DNA of 49,039 bases from Paraburkholderia sp. CNPSo 3274 (GTDB taxonomy: Bacteria; Pseudomonadota; Gammaproteobacteria; Burkholderiales; Burkholderiaceae): positions 1-49,039 of the forward strand of contig NZ_JAMBPR010000069.1 in assembly GCF_024206475.1 (NCBI RefSeq), given 5' to 3'. Positions 16,452-24,690 of the stretch are shown one piece after another; the stretch's first letter is position 1, and each line of letters opens with the position of its first letter. The notes below the pieces were generated by a model. It had not been told where the DNA came from and searched no databases. It was given only the letters and a program-made list of their open reading frames with translations. The position numbers were made by a program, and so were the translations under genes.

Positions 16452-17636
16452 TCAGCGCTCGTGTTCGGGTTCCCAGCGAGGTTCTTCCTGCACCGCGCTC
16501 CAGTCTGCGGCCAGGGACTGCGACGCATCGGCAAGCGGCTCGGCAGTCGCGATTTCGGCGATGGCGGAGCGCAGCGCATCCAGTCCGACACCTGTGCGCG
16601 CGCTCAAAAAGACGCGCGAAATATTACCATATTCATCACGCTCGACCGTTCCGCCGCGGGCCGCCAGTTCCGGCACGGCGTCGACCTTGTTGATGACCAG
16701 CACCTGGCGGATCGTGTCCGCGCCGATATCGTGCAGCACCCCGTTCACCTGATCGATCTGATCGAGGCGCACGGTGCTCGACGCGTCCACCACGTGCAGC
16801 AGCAGGTCGGCCTGAACCGTCTCCTGCAGCGTTGCGCGAAACGCGGCGACGAGCTGGTGAGGCAACTCGCGGATGAACCCGACCGTATCAGACAGCACGA
16901 TCTGCCCCACTGCGTCACCGAGCCAGACGCGCCGCGAGGTTGTGTCGAGCGTCGCGAACAGCTGATCGGCGGCGTAGGCCTGCGCCTTCGTGAGCGCATT
17001 GAAGAGCGTGGACTTGCCGGCGTTCGTATAGCCCACGAGCGACACCGACATGGTGCGGTTGCGTTCGCGCTGACGCCGTTGCGTGCCGTGCTGGCGACGC
17101 AGCTTCGCAAGCTTGCCTTGCAGCATCTTGATGCGCTCGCCGATGAGCCGGCGGTCGGTTTCGAGCTGCGTTTCACCCGGGCCACGCAGGCCGATACCGC
17201 CCTTCTGGCGCTCGAGGTGAGTCCAGGCGCGCACGAGGCGCGTGGCTAGATATTGCAGCTGCGCGAGCTCGACCTGCAGCTTGCCTTCGTGGCTGCGAGC
17301 GCGCTGGGCGAAGATGTCGAGGATGAGGCTCGTGCGGTCGACCACGCGGCGATTGAGCGCGCGTTCCAGATTACGTTGCTGGGCGGGCGACAGCGCGTGA
17401 TTGAAGATGACGATTTCGATGTCGTTCGCTTCACAGGCGAGACGCAGTTCCTCGGCCTTGCCGCTGCCTATGAACATGGCGGCGTCGGGGCTGGAGCGGC
17501 GCCCGGTGAGCGTGACAGCGGGAGTGGCGCCCGCGCTTTTGGCGAGCAGGCTGAGTTCTTCGAGACTGGCTTCGAAGTCGGTCTTGCCGAAGTCGATGCC
17601 GACGAGTGCGGCGTTGATCAAATTAGAGGATGTCAA
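16452..17636 (-). CDS. hflX: GTPase HflX
   Basis: 394 residues. N-terminal HflX domain, a coiled stretch with GIGLRGPGETQLETDRR, then the G domain: G1 GYTNAGKST, G3 DTVGFIRELPHQLV, G4 NKVD. HflX splits stalled 70S ribosomes under heat and other stress. It lies 59 bp downstream of hfq and 98 bp upstream of hflK on the same strand, as in E. coli. Confidence 0.96.
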   Translation of the reverse strand: MTSSNLINAALVGIDFGKTDFEASLEELSLLAKSAGATPAVTLTGRRSSPDAAMFIGSGKAEELRLACEANDIEIVIFNHALSPAQQRNLERALNRRVVDRTSLILDIFAQRARSHEGKLQVELAQLQYLATRLVRAWTHLERQKGGIGLRGPGETQLETDRRLIGERIKMLQGKLAKLRRQHGTQRRQRERNRTMSVSLVGYTNAGKSTLFNALTKAQAYAADQLFATLDTTSRRVWLGDAVGQIVLSDTVGFIRELPHQLVAAFRATLQETVQADLLLHVVDASSTVRLDQIDQVNGVLHDIGADTIRQVLVINKVDAVPELAARGGTVERDEYGNISRVFLSARTGVGLDALRSAIAEIATAEPLADASQSLAADWSAVQEEPRWEPEHER

Positions 17637-17695
17637 AATGAAAGCGGCCGGACCAGAGCAGCCTGCGAGGCGCCCCGGGCCGGCCGCGTCATGGG

Positions 17696-17932
17696 TCAGG
17701 ACGCTTCCGTATCCGGGTGGAAGTTCACCGGACGGGCCGGAACCACCGTGGAGATGGCGTGCTTGTAAACCATTTGCGTAACCGTATTACGGAGCAACAC
17801 GACGTACTGGTCGAACGATTCGATGTTCCCTTGAAGCTTGATGCCGTTGACCAGATAGATCGAAACAGGCACGTGCTCCTTGCGCAGCGCGTTCAGAAAC
17901 GGGTCTTGTAACAATTGCCCTTTGTTGCTCAT
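17696..17932 (-). CDS. hfq: RNA chaperone Hfq
   Basis: 78 residues, nearly identical in reading to E. coli Hfq over the Sm core. Q8 and the DPFLNALR helix, Sm1 (IYLVNGIKLQGNIESFDQYV, 25-44) and Sm2 with Y56-K57-H58 are all present, so both the proximal and distal RNA faces look intact. The C-terminal tail is short. Hfq pairs small RNAs with mRNAs. The gene follows der and precedes hflX; the 166-bp upstream gap holds a possible -10. Confidence 0.98.
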   Translation of the reverse strand: MSNKGQLLQDPFLNALRKEHVPVSIYLVNGIKLQGNIESFDQYVVLLRNTVTQMVYKHAISTVVPARPVNFHPDTEAS

Positions 17933-18006
17933 AGCAAACTCCGTATTTTTTTGCAGGTTTAACTTACATCGGGGTGAAGAAAAAGAAATCCACCACCAAT
18001 CGCTAC

Positions 18007-18012
18007 ACTATA
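18007..18012 (-). promoter_or_regulatory. Candidate -10 element upstream of hfq
   Basis: TATAGT on the minus strand in the der-hfq gap, giving a leader of about 70 nt before the hfq start. No convincing -35 lies 16-18 nt upstream. A 6-bp hairpin (CCTGGC 18039-18044 / GCCAGG 18051-18056) lies just upstream. Confidence 0.35.
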
Positions 18013-18098
18013 GCCGATTCTCGTTCCCCCGCGCGGTTCCTGGCGGTTCGGCCAGGAGGCCTTTGCGGGCTAGCGAACGCTATTCAGCAACAGCCTCG

Positions 18099-19433
18099 TT
18101 ATTTTTCCGTATAGGGATTCGTCGAGGAGCGAAACTCTATGCGCAATGGAGTGCCGGTAAGCGAGAAAGTTTCCCGGAAACGGTTCTCCAGATAGCGCTT
18201 GTAGGTCTCCGTCACGGCGTCGAGTGCGTTGCCGTGAATGACGATAATGGGCGGGTTCTGTCCCCCCTGGTGCGCGTAGCGCAGCTTCGGACGCACCGGG
18301 CCGCGGCGACGCGGCTGCTGGAACTCCACGGCTTCGATGAGTGCACGCGTGAGCTTCGGCGTGGGCAGTTTCGCCATGGCGGCGGCATAGGCGTCGTCCA
18401 CCGAGCGCATCAGCGGGCCGATGCCGAACTTCTCAGTCGCCGAGATGAAGCGCATTTCCGCGAAGTCGAGGAACTTCAGCTTGCGCTGCAGATGGTGCTT
18501 GGTACGCTCGCGCGCGTGGTCGTCCATGCCGTCCCACTTGTTCACGCCCACCACGAGCGCGCGGCCCTGTTCCACCACGAAGCCCGCGATATGTGCGTCC
18601 TGATCCGAGATTTCCTGCTGCGCATCGAGCAGCAGAATGACCACGTTAGCGTCGGCGATCGACTGCAGCGTCTTCACCACCGAGAACTTCTCGATCGCTT
18701 CGAACACCTTGCCGCGGCGGCGCAGACCCGCGGTGTCGATCAGCGTGTACTTCTTGCCGTTGCGCTCGAAATCCACGTAGATCGAATCGCGCGTCGTGCC
18801 CGGCATGTCGAATGCGATCACGCGGTCTTCGCCGATCAGCGTGTTGACGAGCGTCGACTTGCCCACGTTCGGGCGGCCGACGATCGCGATCTTGACGCCG
18901 TGCTTCGCGGCGTCCTCTTCGCTTTCCTCGGGCTGATCGGCGTACGCCTTTTCAAGCGCCTCGTTGATCATTTCCGTCACGCCGTCGCCGTGCGCCGCGG
19001 AAATTGCGCGCGGGTCGCCGAGGCCGAGTTCATAGAAGTCGGCGGCGACGGCGCTGTACTTCATGCCCTCGGCCTTGTTGACGACGAGGTAGATCGGCCG
19101 GCCGGTCTTGCGCAGGTAGTCGGCGATGTGCTTGTCCTGGGGTGCCAGGCCATTGCGGCCGTCGCAGATGAACACGACGATATCGGCCTCTTCGACGGCC
19201 TGGCGCGTCTGGCGCGCCATCTCGTGCAGGATGCCGTCCTTGGCGACCGGCTCGAAGCCGCCGGTGTCGACCACGAGATACGGGCGATCCCCCGTGCGCC
19301 CTTCACCGTAGTGACGGTCGCGCGTGAGGCCAGGCAGGTCGGCCACCAGCGCATCGCGCGAACGCGTGAGCCGGTTGAACAGCGTGGATTTCCCCACATT
19401 GGGGCGCCCGACGAGGGCGATTACGGGTTTCAT
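18099..19433 (-). CDS. der: Ribosome-biogenesis GTPase Der (EngA)
   Basis: 444 residues from ATG 19433 (MKPVIALVGRPNVGKS). Two tandem G domains each begin with a GRPNVGKS P-loop (first at 9-16), the second showing DMPGTTRDSIY and NKWD; a C-terminal KH-like domain ends the protein. Der is an essential factor in 50S subunit maturation. A 431-bp hairpin-rich gap separates it from bamB upstream. Confidence 0.96.
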   Translation of the reverse strand: MKPVIALVGRPNVGKSTLFNRLTRSRDALVADLPGLTRDRHYGEGRTGDRPYLVVDTGGFEPVAKDGILHEMARQTRQAVEEADIVVFICDGRNGLAPQDKHIADYLRKTGRPIYLVVNKAEGMKYSAVAADFYELGLGDPRAISAAHGDGVTEMINEALEKAYADQPEESEEDAAKHGVKIAIVGRPNVGKSTLVNTLIGEDRVIAFDMPGTTRDSIYVDFERNGKKYTLIDTAGLRRRGKVFEAIEKFSVVKTLQSIADANVVILLLDAQQEISDQDAHIAGFVVEQGRALVVGVNKWDGMDDHARERTKHHLQRKLKFLDFAEMRFISATEKFGIGPLMRSVDDAYAAAMAKLPTPKLTRALIEAVEFQQPRRRGPVRPKLRYAHQGGQNPPIIVIHGNALDAVTETYKRYLENRFRETFSLTGTPLRIEFRSSTNPYTEK

Positions 19434-19458
19434 CTGATCTTTTCTACAGTAAGGCACA

Positions 19459-19816
19459 GCGCCGGAGAGTCCGGCGCGCTGCGCGGCAAGCCCCGCGCCT
19501 GCGGGGCTGCTTCAGTTGCAAATTATCACGAATTTCACGAGCGGGGCCGCGGCCCCGCGCCGAAAGCGCAGCGCGACCGGGGCTGGACACCACGCAAGCG
19601 CCTGGTGGCGGCAACGGTGAACGGCGGGGTCGTGTGCGCCGCCATCCCAAAATGCGCATGGCCGGCTTGAGCCGGCCAGCGGCGAGGCGTCGGAACTTGC
19701 CGGCTCCAGCGCCTCATGCCTCTGCATGCATCGCAGCGCCGCGCGTGAGGCGCGGCCGACTGCTTTTGCTTGCAGCGTGAATGTCTTGCCTGGCACGCCG
19801 GCCCCGCAGGCCGGCG
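19459..19816. repeat. Cluster of six GC-rich inverted repeats between bamB and der
   Basis: The 431-bp gap 19434-19864 holds no convincing gene on either strand. It contains six strong stems: 19459-19477 (8 bp, 3-nt loop), 19489-19508 (8 bp, loop GCCT), 19541-19558 (18-base perfect palindrome built on GCGGGGCCG), 19659-19678 (8 bp, loop TTGA), 19738-19756 (7 bp), 19796-19816 (8 bp). The stem sequences differ but share CCCCGC and GCCGGC cores. None is followed by a T-run on the minus strand. REP-like or RNA-processing elements are possible; identity unknown. Confidence 0.7.
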
Positions 19817-19864
19817 CGATGCGCAATCGCGGCGAGCGCCCGAGGGAGCCGCCGCAGATCGCGC

Positions 19865-21010
19865 TTAGTGCGGACGCAGACCGTACAGGTCGCCGTCCTT
19901 CGTCAGCACGACCAGCGTGTTGCCGGCGAGCACCGGCGCGGCCGCAATCGGGCTCCCGTCGGTCTTCACGCGCGAGACGAAGCTGCCGTCGTCGAGCGAG
20001 AGGAAATGCACGTAGCCCTGATAGTCGCCGAGCACGACCGCGTGGCCCAGCAACGCGGGCACGCTCACGTCGCGGCTCTTGAGCTTTTCGTTCGTCCAGG
20101 TCGGCTCGCCCGTCGAGACGCTGAATGCCTTCACGACCGACCAGTCGTCGCCGCCCACCACCGTGGATTCATCCTGAGCGATGCCGCTCGTGCTCGAGAA
20201 CGGCTTTTGCCACATCGGACGACCCGAATTGGCGTCGAAGCAGCCAAGCTGACCCTGGAACGTGACCGCGCAGGTCGTAGCGCCTACCAGCGTGGGCGGA
20301 CCGCTCACGTCGTTGATGCGCTCGACTTCCGTCACGCCCTTCGGGTACGAAACCGGCGTCTCCCAGAAGGCGTCGCCGCTCTGCACGTTGATCGCCGCGA
20401 ACGAGCCGCCCGGAAAACCGGCCAGCACGGCCTGATCGCCCGCGAACGTCATGCCCGCCGAAACGCGCAGGTTCAGCGGCACGGCGCGGTTGCGGTAGAG
20501 CCACTTCTGCTCGCCCGTCTGAGCGTTGAAGGCGACGATCTGGCCGTCGATCGTGCGTACGATCACGAGGCCATTGCCGACAAGCGGCGGCGAGATGATC
20601 TCGCCCGGCGCCTTGGCCTGCCACGAGAGCTTGCCATTCGAGTCGAGCACGTAGACGTCGCCCTTCAGGCCGCCGACGGCCGTGAAATTACCGTCGCTGC
20701 CCACGCCCGCCGAGAGGTCGTCCTTGAGCTTGGTGCGCCAGACGTCCTTACCCGACGCGGCGTCGATCTTGGCGACCGAGCCGTTCTCGCCCGCTGCGTA
20801 GACCATGTCGCCCACGGCGACCGGCGCGAACAGATAACGGCCGGCCTTGCCGACACTCGAACTCCACACCTGCTGGACATCCAGCGCCGGCTTGAATTCG
20901 GTCAGCGGCACCGGCACGCGGCGCACGTCTTTCGTCGATGAGCAGGCTGCGAGAGCCAGGACGGTCATCGCGAGAGCGACGGGCACAACGGTTCGTTTCA
21001 GCAGATTCAT
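19865..21010 (-). CDS. bamB: Outer-membrane assembly lipoprotein BamB
   Basis: 381 residues from ATG 21010. The signal MNLLKRTVVPVALAMTVLA ends in the lipobox LAAC. The mature part has PQQ-like beta-propeller repeats (for example GENGSVAKIDAASGKDVW, VIVRTIDGQIVAFNAQTGEQ). BamB is a scaffold lipoprotein of the BAM complex that inserts outer-membrane proteins. A start at 21025 (MRRSP) is possible; neither site has a strong Shine-Dalgarno sequence. Neighbours are yfgM upstream and der downstream, as in E. coli. bamC is also in this window (29742-30881). Confidence 0.95.
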   Translation of the reverse strand: MNLLKRTVVPVALAMTVLALAACSSTKDVRRVPVPLTEFKPALDVQQVWSSSVGKAGRYLFAPVAVGDMVYAAGENGSVAKIDAASGKDVWRTKLKDDLSAGVGSDGNFTAVGGLKGDVYVLDSNGKLSWQAKAPGEIISPPLVGNGLVIVRTIDGQIVAFNAQTGEQKWLYRNRAVPLNLRVSAGMTFAGDQAVLAGFPGGSFAAINVQSGDAFWETPVSYPKGVTEVERINDVSGPPTLVGATTCAVTFQGQLGCFDANSGRPMWQKPFSSTSGIAQDESTVVGGDDWSVVKAFSVSTGEPTWTNEKLKSRDVSVPALLGHAVVLGDYQGYVHFLSLDDGSFVSRVKTDGSPIAAAPVLAGNTLVVLTKDGDLYGLRPH

Positions 21011-21097
21011 CGGTGAACGACGCATGAATGAAGTTGGTTTGAATGGTTTCGCAATGCCGCGCGCACGCTGCACACGCTTCGCAATGTAGCTGGCAAC

Positions 21098-21727
21098 TTA
21101 GCCGCCGAGCGCATCCAGCTTGAACTGGATCAGCTGACGCTCGGAAGCGTCGCTCTTCGGCAGGCTGTCGAGGGCCAGCTTGTAGGCCGCGCGCGCGTCG
21201 TCGCGCTTGCCGGCCGCGGCCAGCAGATCGCCGCGACCATCGGCCACGACGCCCTTGAACGGACCCGAATCGGGTTGCGGAATCAGCGCGAGGCCCTGAT
21301 CGTAGGCCTTTTCGTCGAGCAGAAGCGAAGCGAGACGCAGCTTCGCGACCTGGCGGAATTCGTCGTCCTTCGCGTGGTCGGCGGCCCATTGCAGCTGCGA
21401 CTTCGCGCCGGCCGTGTCGCCCGCCATATAGAGCGCCTTGGCCACGCCGAGCGCTGTCATCTGCGCGTACGCCGTGCCGCCGAAGCGATCTTCCATGTCG
21501 GATGCCACGCGCGTGAGCATGGCCTTGTCGCTGCTGTTCGCGGCCTGCTGCACCTGGTCGTACAGCACGGCGGCTTCAGCGGTCTGGCGGCGCTGCCAGA
21601 AGTTCCAGCCGTTCCACGCTGCGAGCGCGAGCAGAACGATCAGCACAACCCACGTAGTGGCGTTACCCCACTGCCCCCACCATGCCTTGAAGCTTTCGAT
21701 CGATTCCTGTTCGTCGTGGTAACTCAT
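21098..21727 (-). CDS. yfgM: YfgM-type membrane-anchored TPR protein
   Basis: 209 residues. A cytoplasmic N-terminus (MSYHDEQESIESFKAWWGQW) leads to one transmembrane helix (about 23-42), then a periplasmic helical TPR-like domain. E. coli YfgM (RcsB/translocon ancillary protein) associates with SecYEG and PpiD and passes substrates to periplasmic chaperones; that role is inferred from homology and from the position between hisS and bamB. Confidence 0.92.
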   Translation of the reverse strand: MSYHDEQESIESFKAWWGQWGNATTWVVLIVLLALAAWNGWNFWQRRQTAEAAVLYDQVQQAANSSDKAMLTRVASDMEDRFGGTAYAQMTALGVAKALYMAGDTAGAKSQLQWAADHAKDDEFRQVAKLRLASLLLDEKAYDQGLALIPQPDSGPFKGVVADGRGDLLAAAGKRDDARAAYKLALDSLPKSDASERQLIQFKLDALGG

Positions 21728-21796
21728 CGCGTAGCGATTCCTCGTTTATTCTGTAGCCTGTTTTCGAATGCGCAGCGACCCGAGCAGCCCCACCGG

Positions 21797-21838
21797 GGCG
21801 GCCCCACCTAGGCGGCCCCACCTAGGCGGCCCCATCAA
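21797..21838. repeat. 14-bp tandem repeat, three copies, in the hisS-yfgM gap
   Basis: Units of GGCGGCCCCACCTA at 21797-21810 and 21811-21824 are identical; the third (21825-21838) diverges in its last bases and overlaps the hisS stop codon. Each junction makes the palindrome CCTAGG. Copy-number change would lengthen the spacer downstream of hisS without touching the reading frame before the stop. Confidence 0.85.
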
Positions 21839-23172
21839 TCGTCGCCGTCTTCGGCGGATGCAACCATCGCATTGATCAGATATTCGGTCAAGTCCTCAAG
21901 CGCTACCGTTTGTTGCTCGCTGCGGGCCTCCGCGGCCGTGCCGCGCAGTGCCTTCACACCGGCCTCGCCTCTCGCCACTTCGTCCTCGCCAAGCACCACG
22001 GCAAAGGCCGCGCCGCTTGCATCCGCGCGCTTCATCTGCGACTTGAAGCTCGCGCTCTGACCGTCGGCGCTGCAATGCAAAATAACGTCGAGGCCCGTAT
22101 CGCGCAGACGCTCCGCCACGATGAATGCCTTCTCGCGCGCGGCTTCGCCCTGGTGGACAACGTAGACATCGCAACCATCTTCTTCCGGCACGAGGTCTTC
22201 TTCCTTGAGCAGTTCGAGAATGCGCTCGATGCCCATGGCCCAGCCGCACGCCGCCGTCGGCTTGCCGCCCAGTTGCTCGATCAGCGGATCGTAACGGCCG
22301 CCCGCCGCAACGGTGCCCTGCGCGCCGAGCTTGTCGGTCACCCACTCGAACACGGTCAGATTGTAGTAATCGAGACCGCGCACGAGACGCGGGTTGATCT
22401 TGAACGGAATGTTGTTCGACTTGAGAATGCGCTGCAGCGCTTCGAAGTGCGCGCGCGAGTCCTCGCCGAGGAAGTCGATCAGCTTCGGCGCCTTGTCCGC
22501 GATCTCCTGCAGCGCGGGATTCTTCGTGTCGAGCACGCGCAGCGGGTTCGTGTAGAGGCGGCGCTTGCCGTCTTCGTCGAGCAGATCGACGTGCTGCTCG
22601 AGATACTTGATCAGCTCGACGCGATGCGCCGCACGCTCTTCGGCCACGCCGAGCGAGTTGATCTCGAGCTTGATGCCGGTGAGGCCGAGATCGTCCCAGA
22701 GGCGTTGGCACATCAGGATGATTTCAGCGTCCGCATCGGGGCCCGCGAAACCGAGCGCCTCGACGCCCACCTGATGGAACTGGCGATAGCGGCCGCGCTG
22801 CGGACGCTCGTGACGGAACATCGGGCCGATGTACCACAGGCGCTTCGGACCGTCGTAGAGCATGTTGTGCTCGATCGACGCCCGCACGGCCGCCGCCGTG
22901 CCTTCCGGGCGCAGCGTGAGGTTCTCGCCGTTGAGCGCGTCGGTGAAGCTGTACATCTCCTTCTCGACGATGTCGGTCACTTCGCCGATGCCGCGCGTGA
23001 AGAGTTGCGTATGCTCGACGATCGGCGTGCGGATATTTTGATAGCCGTACGAACGAAGCAGCGACTTCACCGTGGATTCAAAGAATTCCCACAGCCCCGC
23101 CTCCTGCGGCAGGATGTCGTTCATGCCCTTTACGCCTGTGAGCTTTTCGGGCTTGCGTTTTTGTTCAGTCAT
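21835..23172 (-). CDS. hisS: Histidyl-tRNA synthetase
   Basis: 445 residues. Class II motifs: GVKGMNDILPQEA near the N-terminus, motif 2 FRHERPQRGRYRQFHQVGVE, the histidine-binding loop around LVRGLDYYNLTVFEW, motif 3 GWAMGIERILEL, and a C-terminal anticodon-binding domain that HisZ lacks. The gene charges tRNA-His. It sits between ispG and yfgM in the conserved order. The stop codon falls inside a 14-bp tandem repeat. Confidence 0.97.
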   Translation of the reverse strand: MTEQKRKPEKLTGVKGMNDILPQEAGLWEFFESTVKSLLRSYGYQNIRTPIVEHTQLFTRGIGEVTDIVEKEMYSFTDALNGENLTLRPEGTAAAVRASIEHNMLYDGPKRLWYIGPMFRHERPQRGRYRQFHQVGVEALGFAGPDADAEIILMCQRLWDDLGLTGIKLEINSLGVAEERAAHRVELIKYLEQHVDLLDEDGKRRLYTNPLRVLDTKNPALQEIADKAPKLIDFLGEDSRAHFEALQRILKSNNIPFKINPRLVRGLDYYNLTVFEWVTDKLGAQGTVAAGGRYDPLIEQLGGKPTAACGWAMGIERILELLKEEDLVPEEDGCDVYVVHQGEAAREKAFIVAERLRDTGLDVILHCSADGQSASFKSQMKRADASGAAFAVVLGEDEVARGEAGVKALRGTAAEARSEQQTVALEDLTEYLINAMVASAEDGDD

Positions 23173-23257
23173 TGCGTTGCAAATTGGCTTTATTCGGTTG
23201 TGCGTATCGAGCTACAAGCGGGCTACCAGCGAACTACAAGCGGAGCGGCCGGCTTGC

Positions 23258-24577
23258 TCAGTTCGTCGCTTCGGCCTTGCCGTACTTGCGTGCGACGTAG
23301 TCGCTCACGATTTGCTGGAATTCTTCGGCGATGCGCTCGCCGCGCAGCGTCTTCACCTTCTCGCCGTCGATGAAGACCGGCGCCGCGGGGTTCTCGCCCG
23401 AGCCCGGCAGGCTGATGCCGATGTTCGCGTGCTTCGACTCGCCCGGACCGTTCACGATGCAGCCCATCACGGCGACGTTCATCGTCTCGACGCCCGGATG
23501 GTCGTCGCGCCAAAGCGGCATCTGCGCACGCAGATAGCTCTGGATCTGCGAAGCAAGCTCCTGGAACAACGTGCTGGTCGTGCGGCCACAGCCGGGACAA
23601 GCGATGACCATCGGCGTGAACGAGCGCAGGCCCATGGTCTGCAGGATTTCCTGGCCGACCACGACTTCGCCCGTGCGCGCACCGCCCGGTTCCGGCGTGA
23701 GCGAGATGCGGATCGTGTCGCCAATGCCCTGCTGGAGCAGCACGGAAAGCGCCGCTGTCGAAGCGACGATGCCTTTCGAGCCCATGCCCGCTTCCGTGAG
23801 GCCCAGGTGCAGCGCGAAATCGCAGCGCTTCGCGAGTTCCTGGTAGACGGCGATCAGGTCCTGCACGCCGCTCACCTTGCACGACAGGATGATCTTGTCG
23901 CGGCCCAGGCCGAGTTCGACCGCGCGTTCCGCCGAGCCGATGGCCGACTGAATGAGCGCTTCGTACATCACGCTTTGCGCTTCCCACGGCTCCTTGCGCG
24001 CGCCGTTCTCGTCCATCATGCGCGCGAGCAGGTCCTGGTCGAGGCTGCCCCAGTTCACGCCGATACGCACCGGCTTGTCGTACTTGATGGCGGCTTCGAT
24101 CATTTGCGCGTACTGCGTGTCGCGCTTCGCGCCCTGGCCGACGTTGCCCGGGTTGATGCGGTACTTCGACAGCGACTCGGCACAAGCGGGATAGTCGCGC
24201 AGCAGCAGATGGCCGTTGTAGTGGAAGTCGCCGACGAGCGGCACCATCACGCCCATGCGGTCGAGCTGCTCGCGGATATGCGGCACGGCCGCCGCCGCTT
24301 CTGGCGTGTTGACCGTGATACGGACGAGCTCCGAACCCGCCTGCGCGAGTTCCTTGATCTGGATCGCGGTGCCGATGGGGTCCGCGGTGTCGGTGTTGGT
24401 CATCGACTGCACGCGCACCGGCGCGTCGCCGCCGATCGTCACCAGCTGGCCGCCCCAGCGCACATGCACAGCATGCGACTTGCGGCGCGGCGCGTGGCCG
24501 CCGAGAACCGGCTCGTTCGAGCAGATCTGACTGTTGCTGGTCGAGGATTGCGTTTCGCTTTGCATCGAAAAACCCAT
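23258..24577 (-). CDS. ispG: IspG, HMB-PP synthase (flavodoxin-dependent)
   Basis: 439 residues. TIM-barrel region with VRVQSMTNTDTADP, then the Fe-S domain with cysteines in CPGCGRTTSTLFQELA and GCIVNGPGESKHANIG. IspG converts methylerythritol cyclodiphosphate to HMB-PP in the MEP isoprenoid pathway. Start 24577 is favoured by GAGG 5 nt upstream; an ATG at 24565 (MQSETQ) is an alternative. Located between rodZ and hisS, as in E. coli. Confidence 0.96.
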   Translation of the reverse strand: MGFSMQSETQSSTSNSQICSNEPVLGGHAPRRKSHAVHVRWGGQLVTIGGDAPVRVQSMTNTDTADPIGTAIQIKELAQAGSELVRITVNTPEAAAAVPHIREQLDRMGVMVPLVGDFHYNGHLLLRDYPACAESLSKYRINPGNVGQGAKRDTQYAQMIEAAIKYDKPVRIGVNWGSLDQDLLARMMDENGARKEPWEAQSVMYEALIQSAIGSAERAVELGLGRDKIILSCKVSGVQDLIAVYQELAKRCDFALHLGLTEAGMGSKGIVASTAALSVLLQQGIGDTIRISLTPEPGGARTGEVVVGQEILQTMGLRSFTPMVIACPGCGRTTSTLFQELASQIQSYLRAQMPLWRDDHPGVETMNVAVMGCIVNGPGESKHANIGISLPGSGENPAAPVFIDGEKVKTLRGERIAEEFQQIVSDYVARKYGKAEATN

Positions 24578-24690
24578 TTACGCCTCACGCGCGCTTCTCG
24601 CCGACTAGCCGGCGGCGGCACTGCGTGAATTGAAAAAGCGTCGCGGCCGGCAATGAGACTTGCCTGGCCGCGACGCACGCCATGTCTTGA

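Noticed and set aside
15262..16752. 496-residue + strand frame antisense to hflK
   Set aside because: Shadow of the hflK-hflX region with no recognisable domain.
19444..19826. Short frames of 60-104 residues in the bamB-der gap
   Set aside because: They lack ribosome sites, overlap one another in several frames and follow the hairpins; composition is not protein-like.
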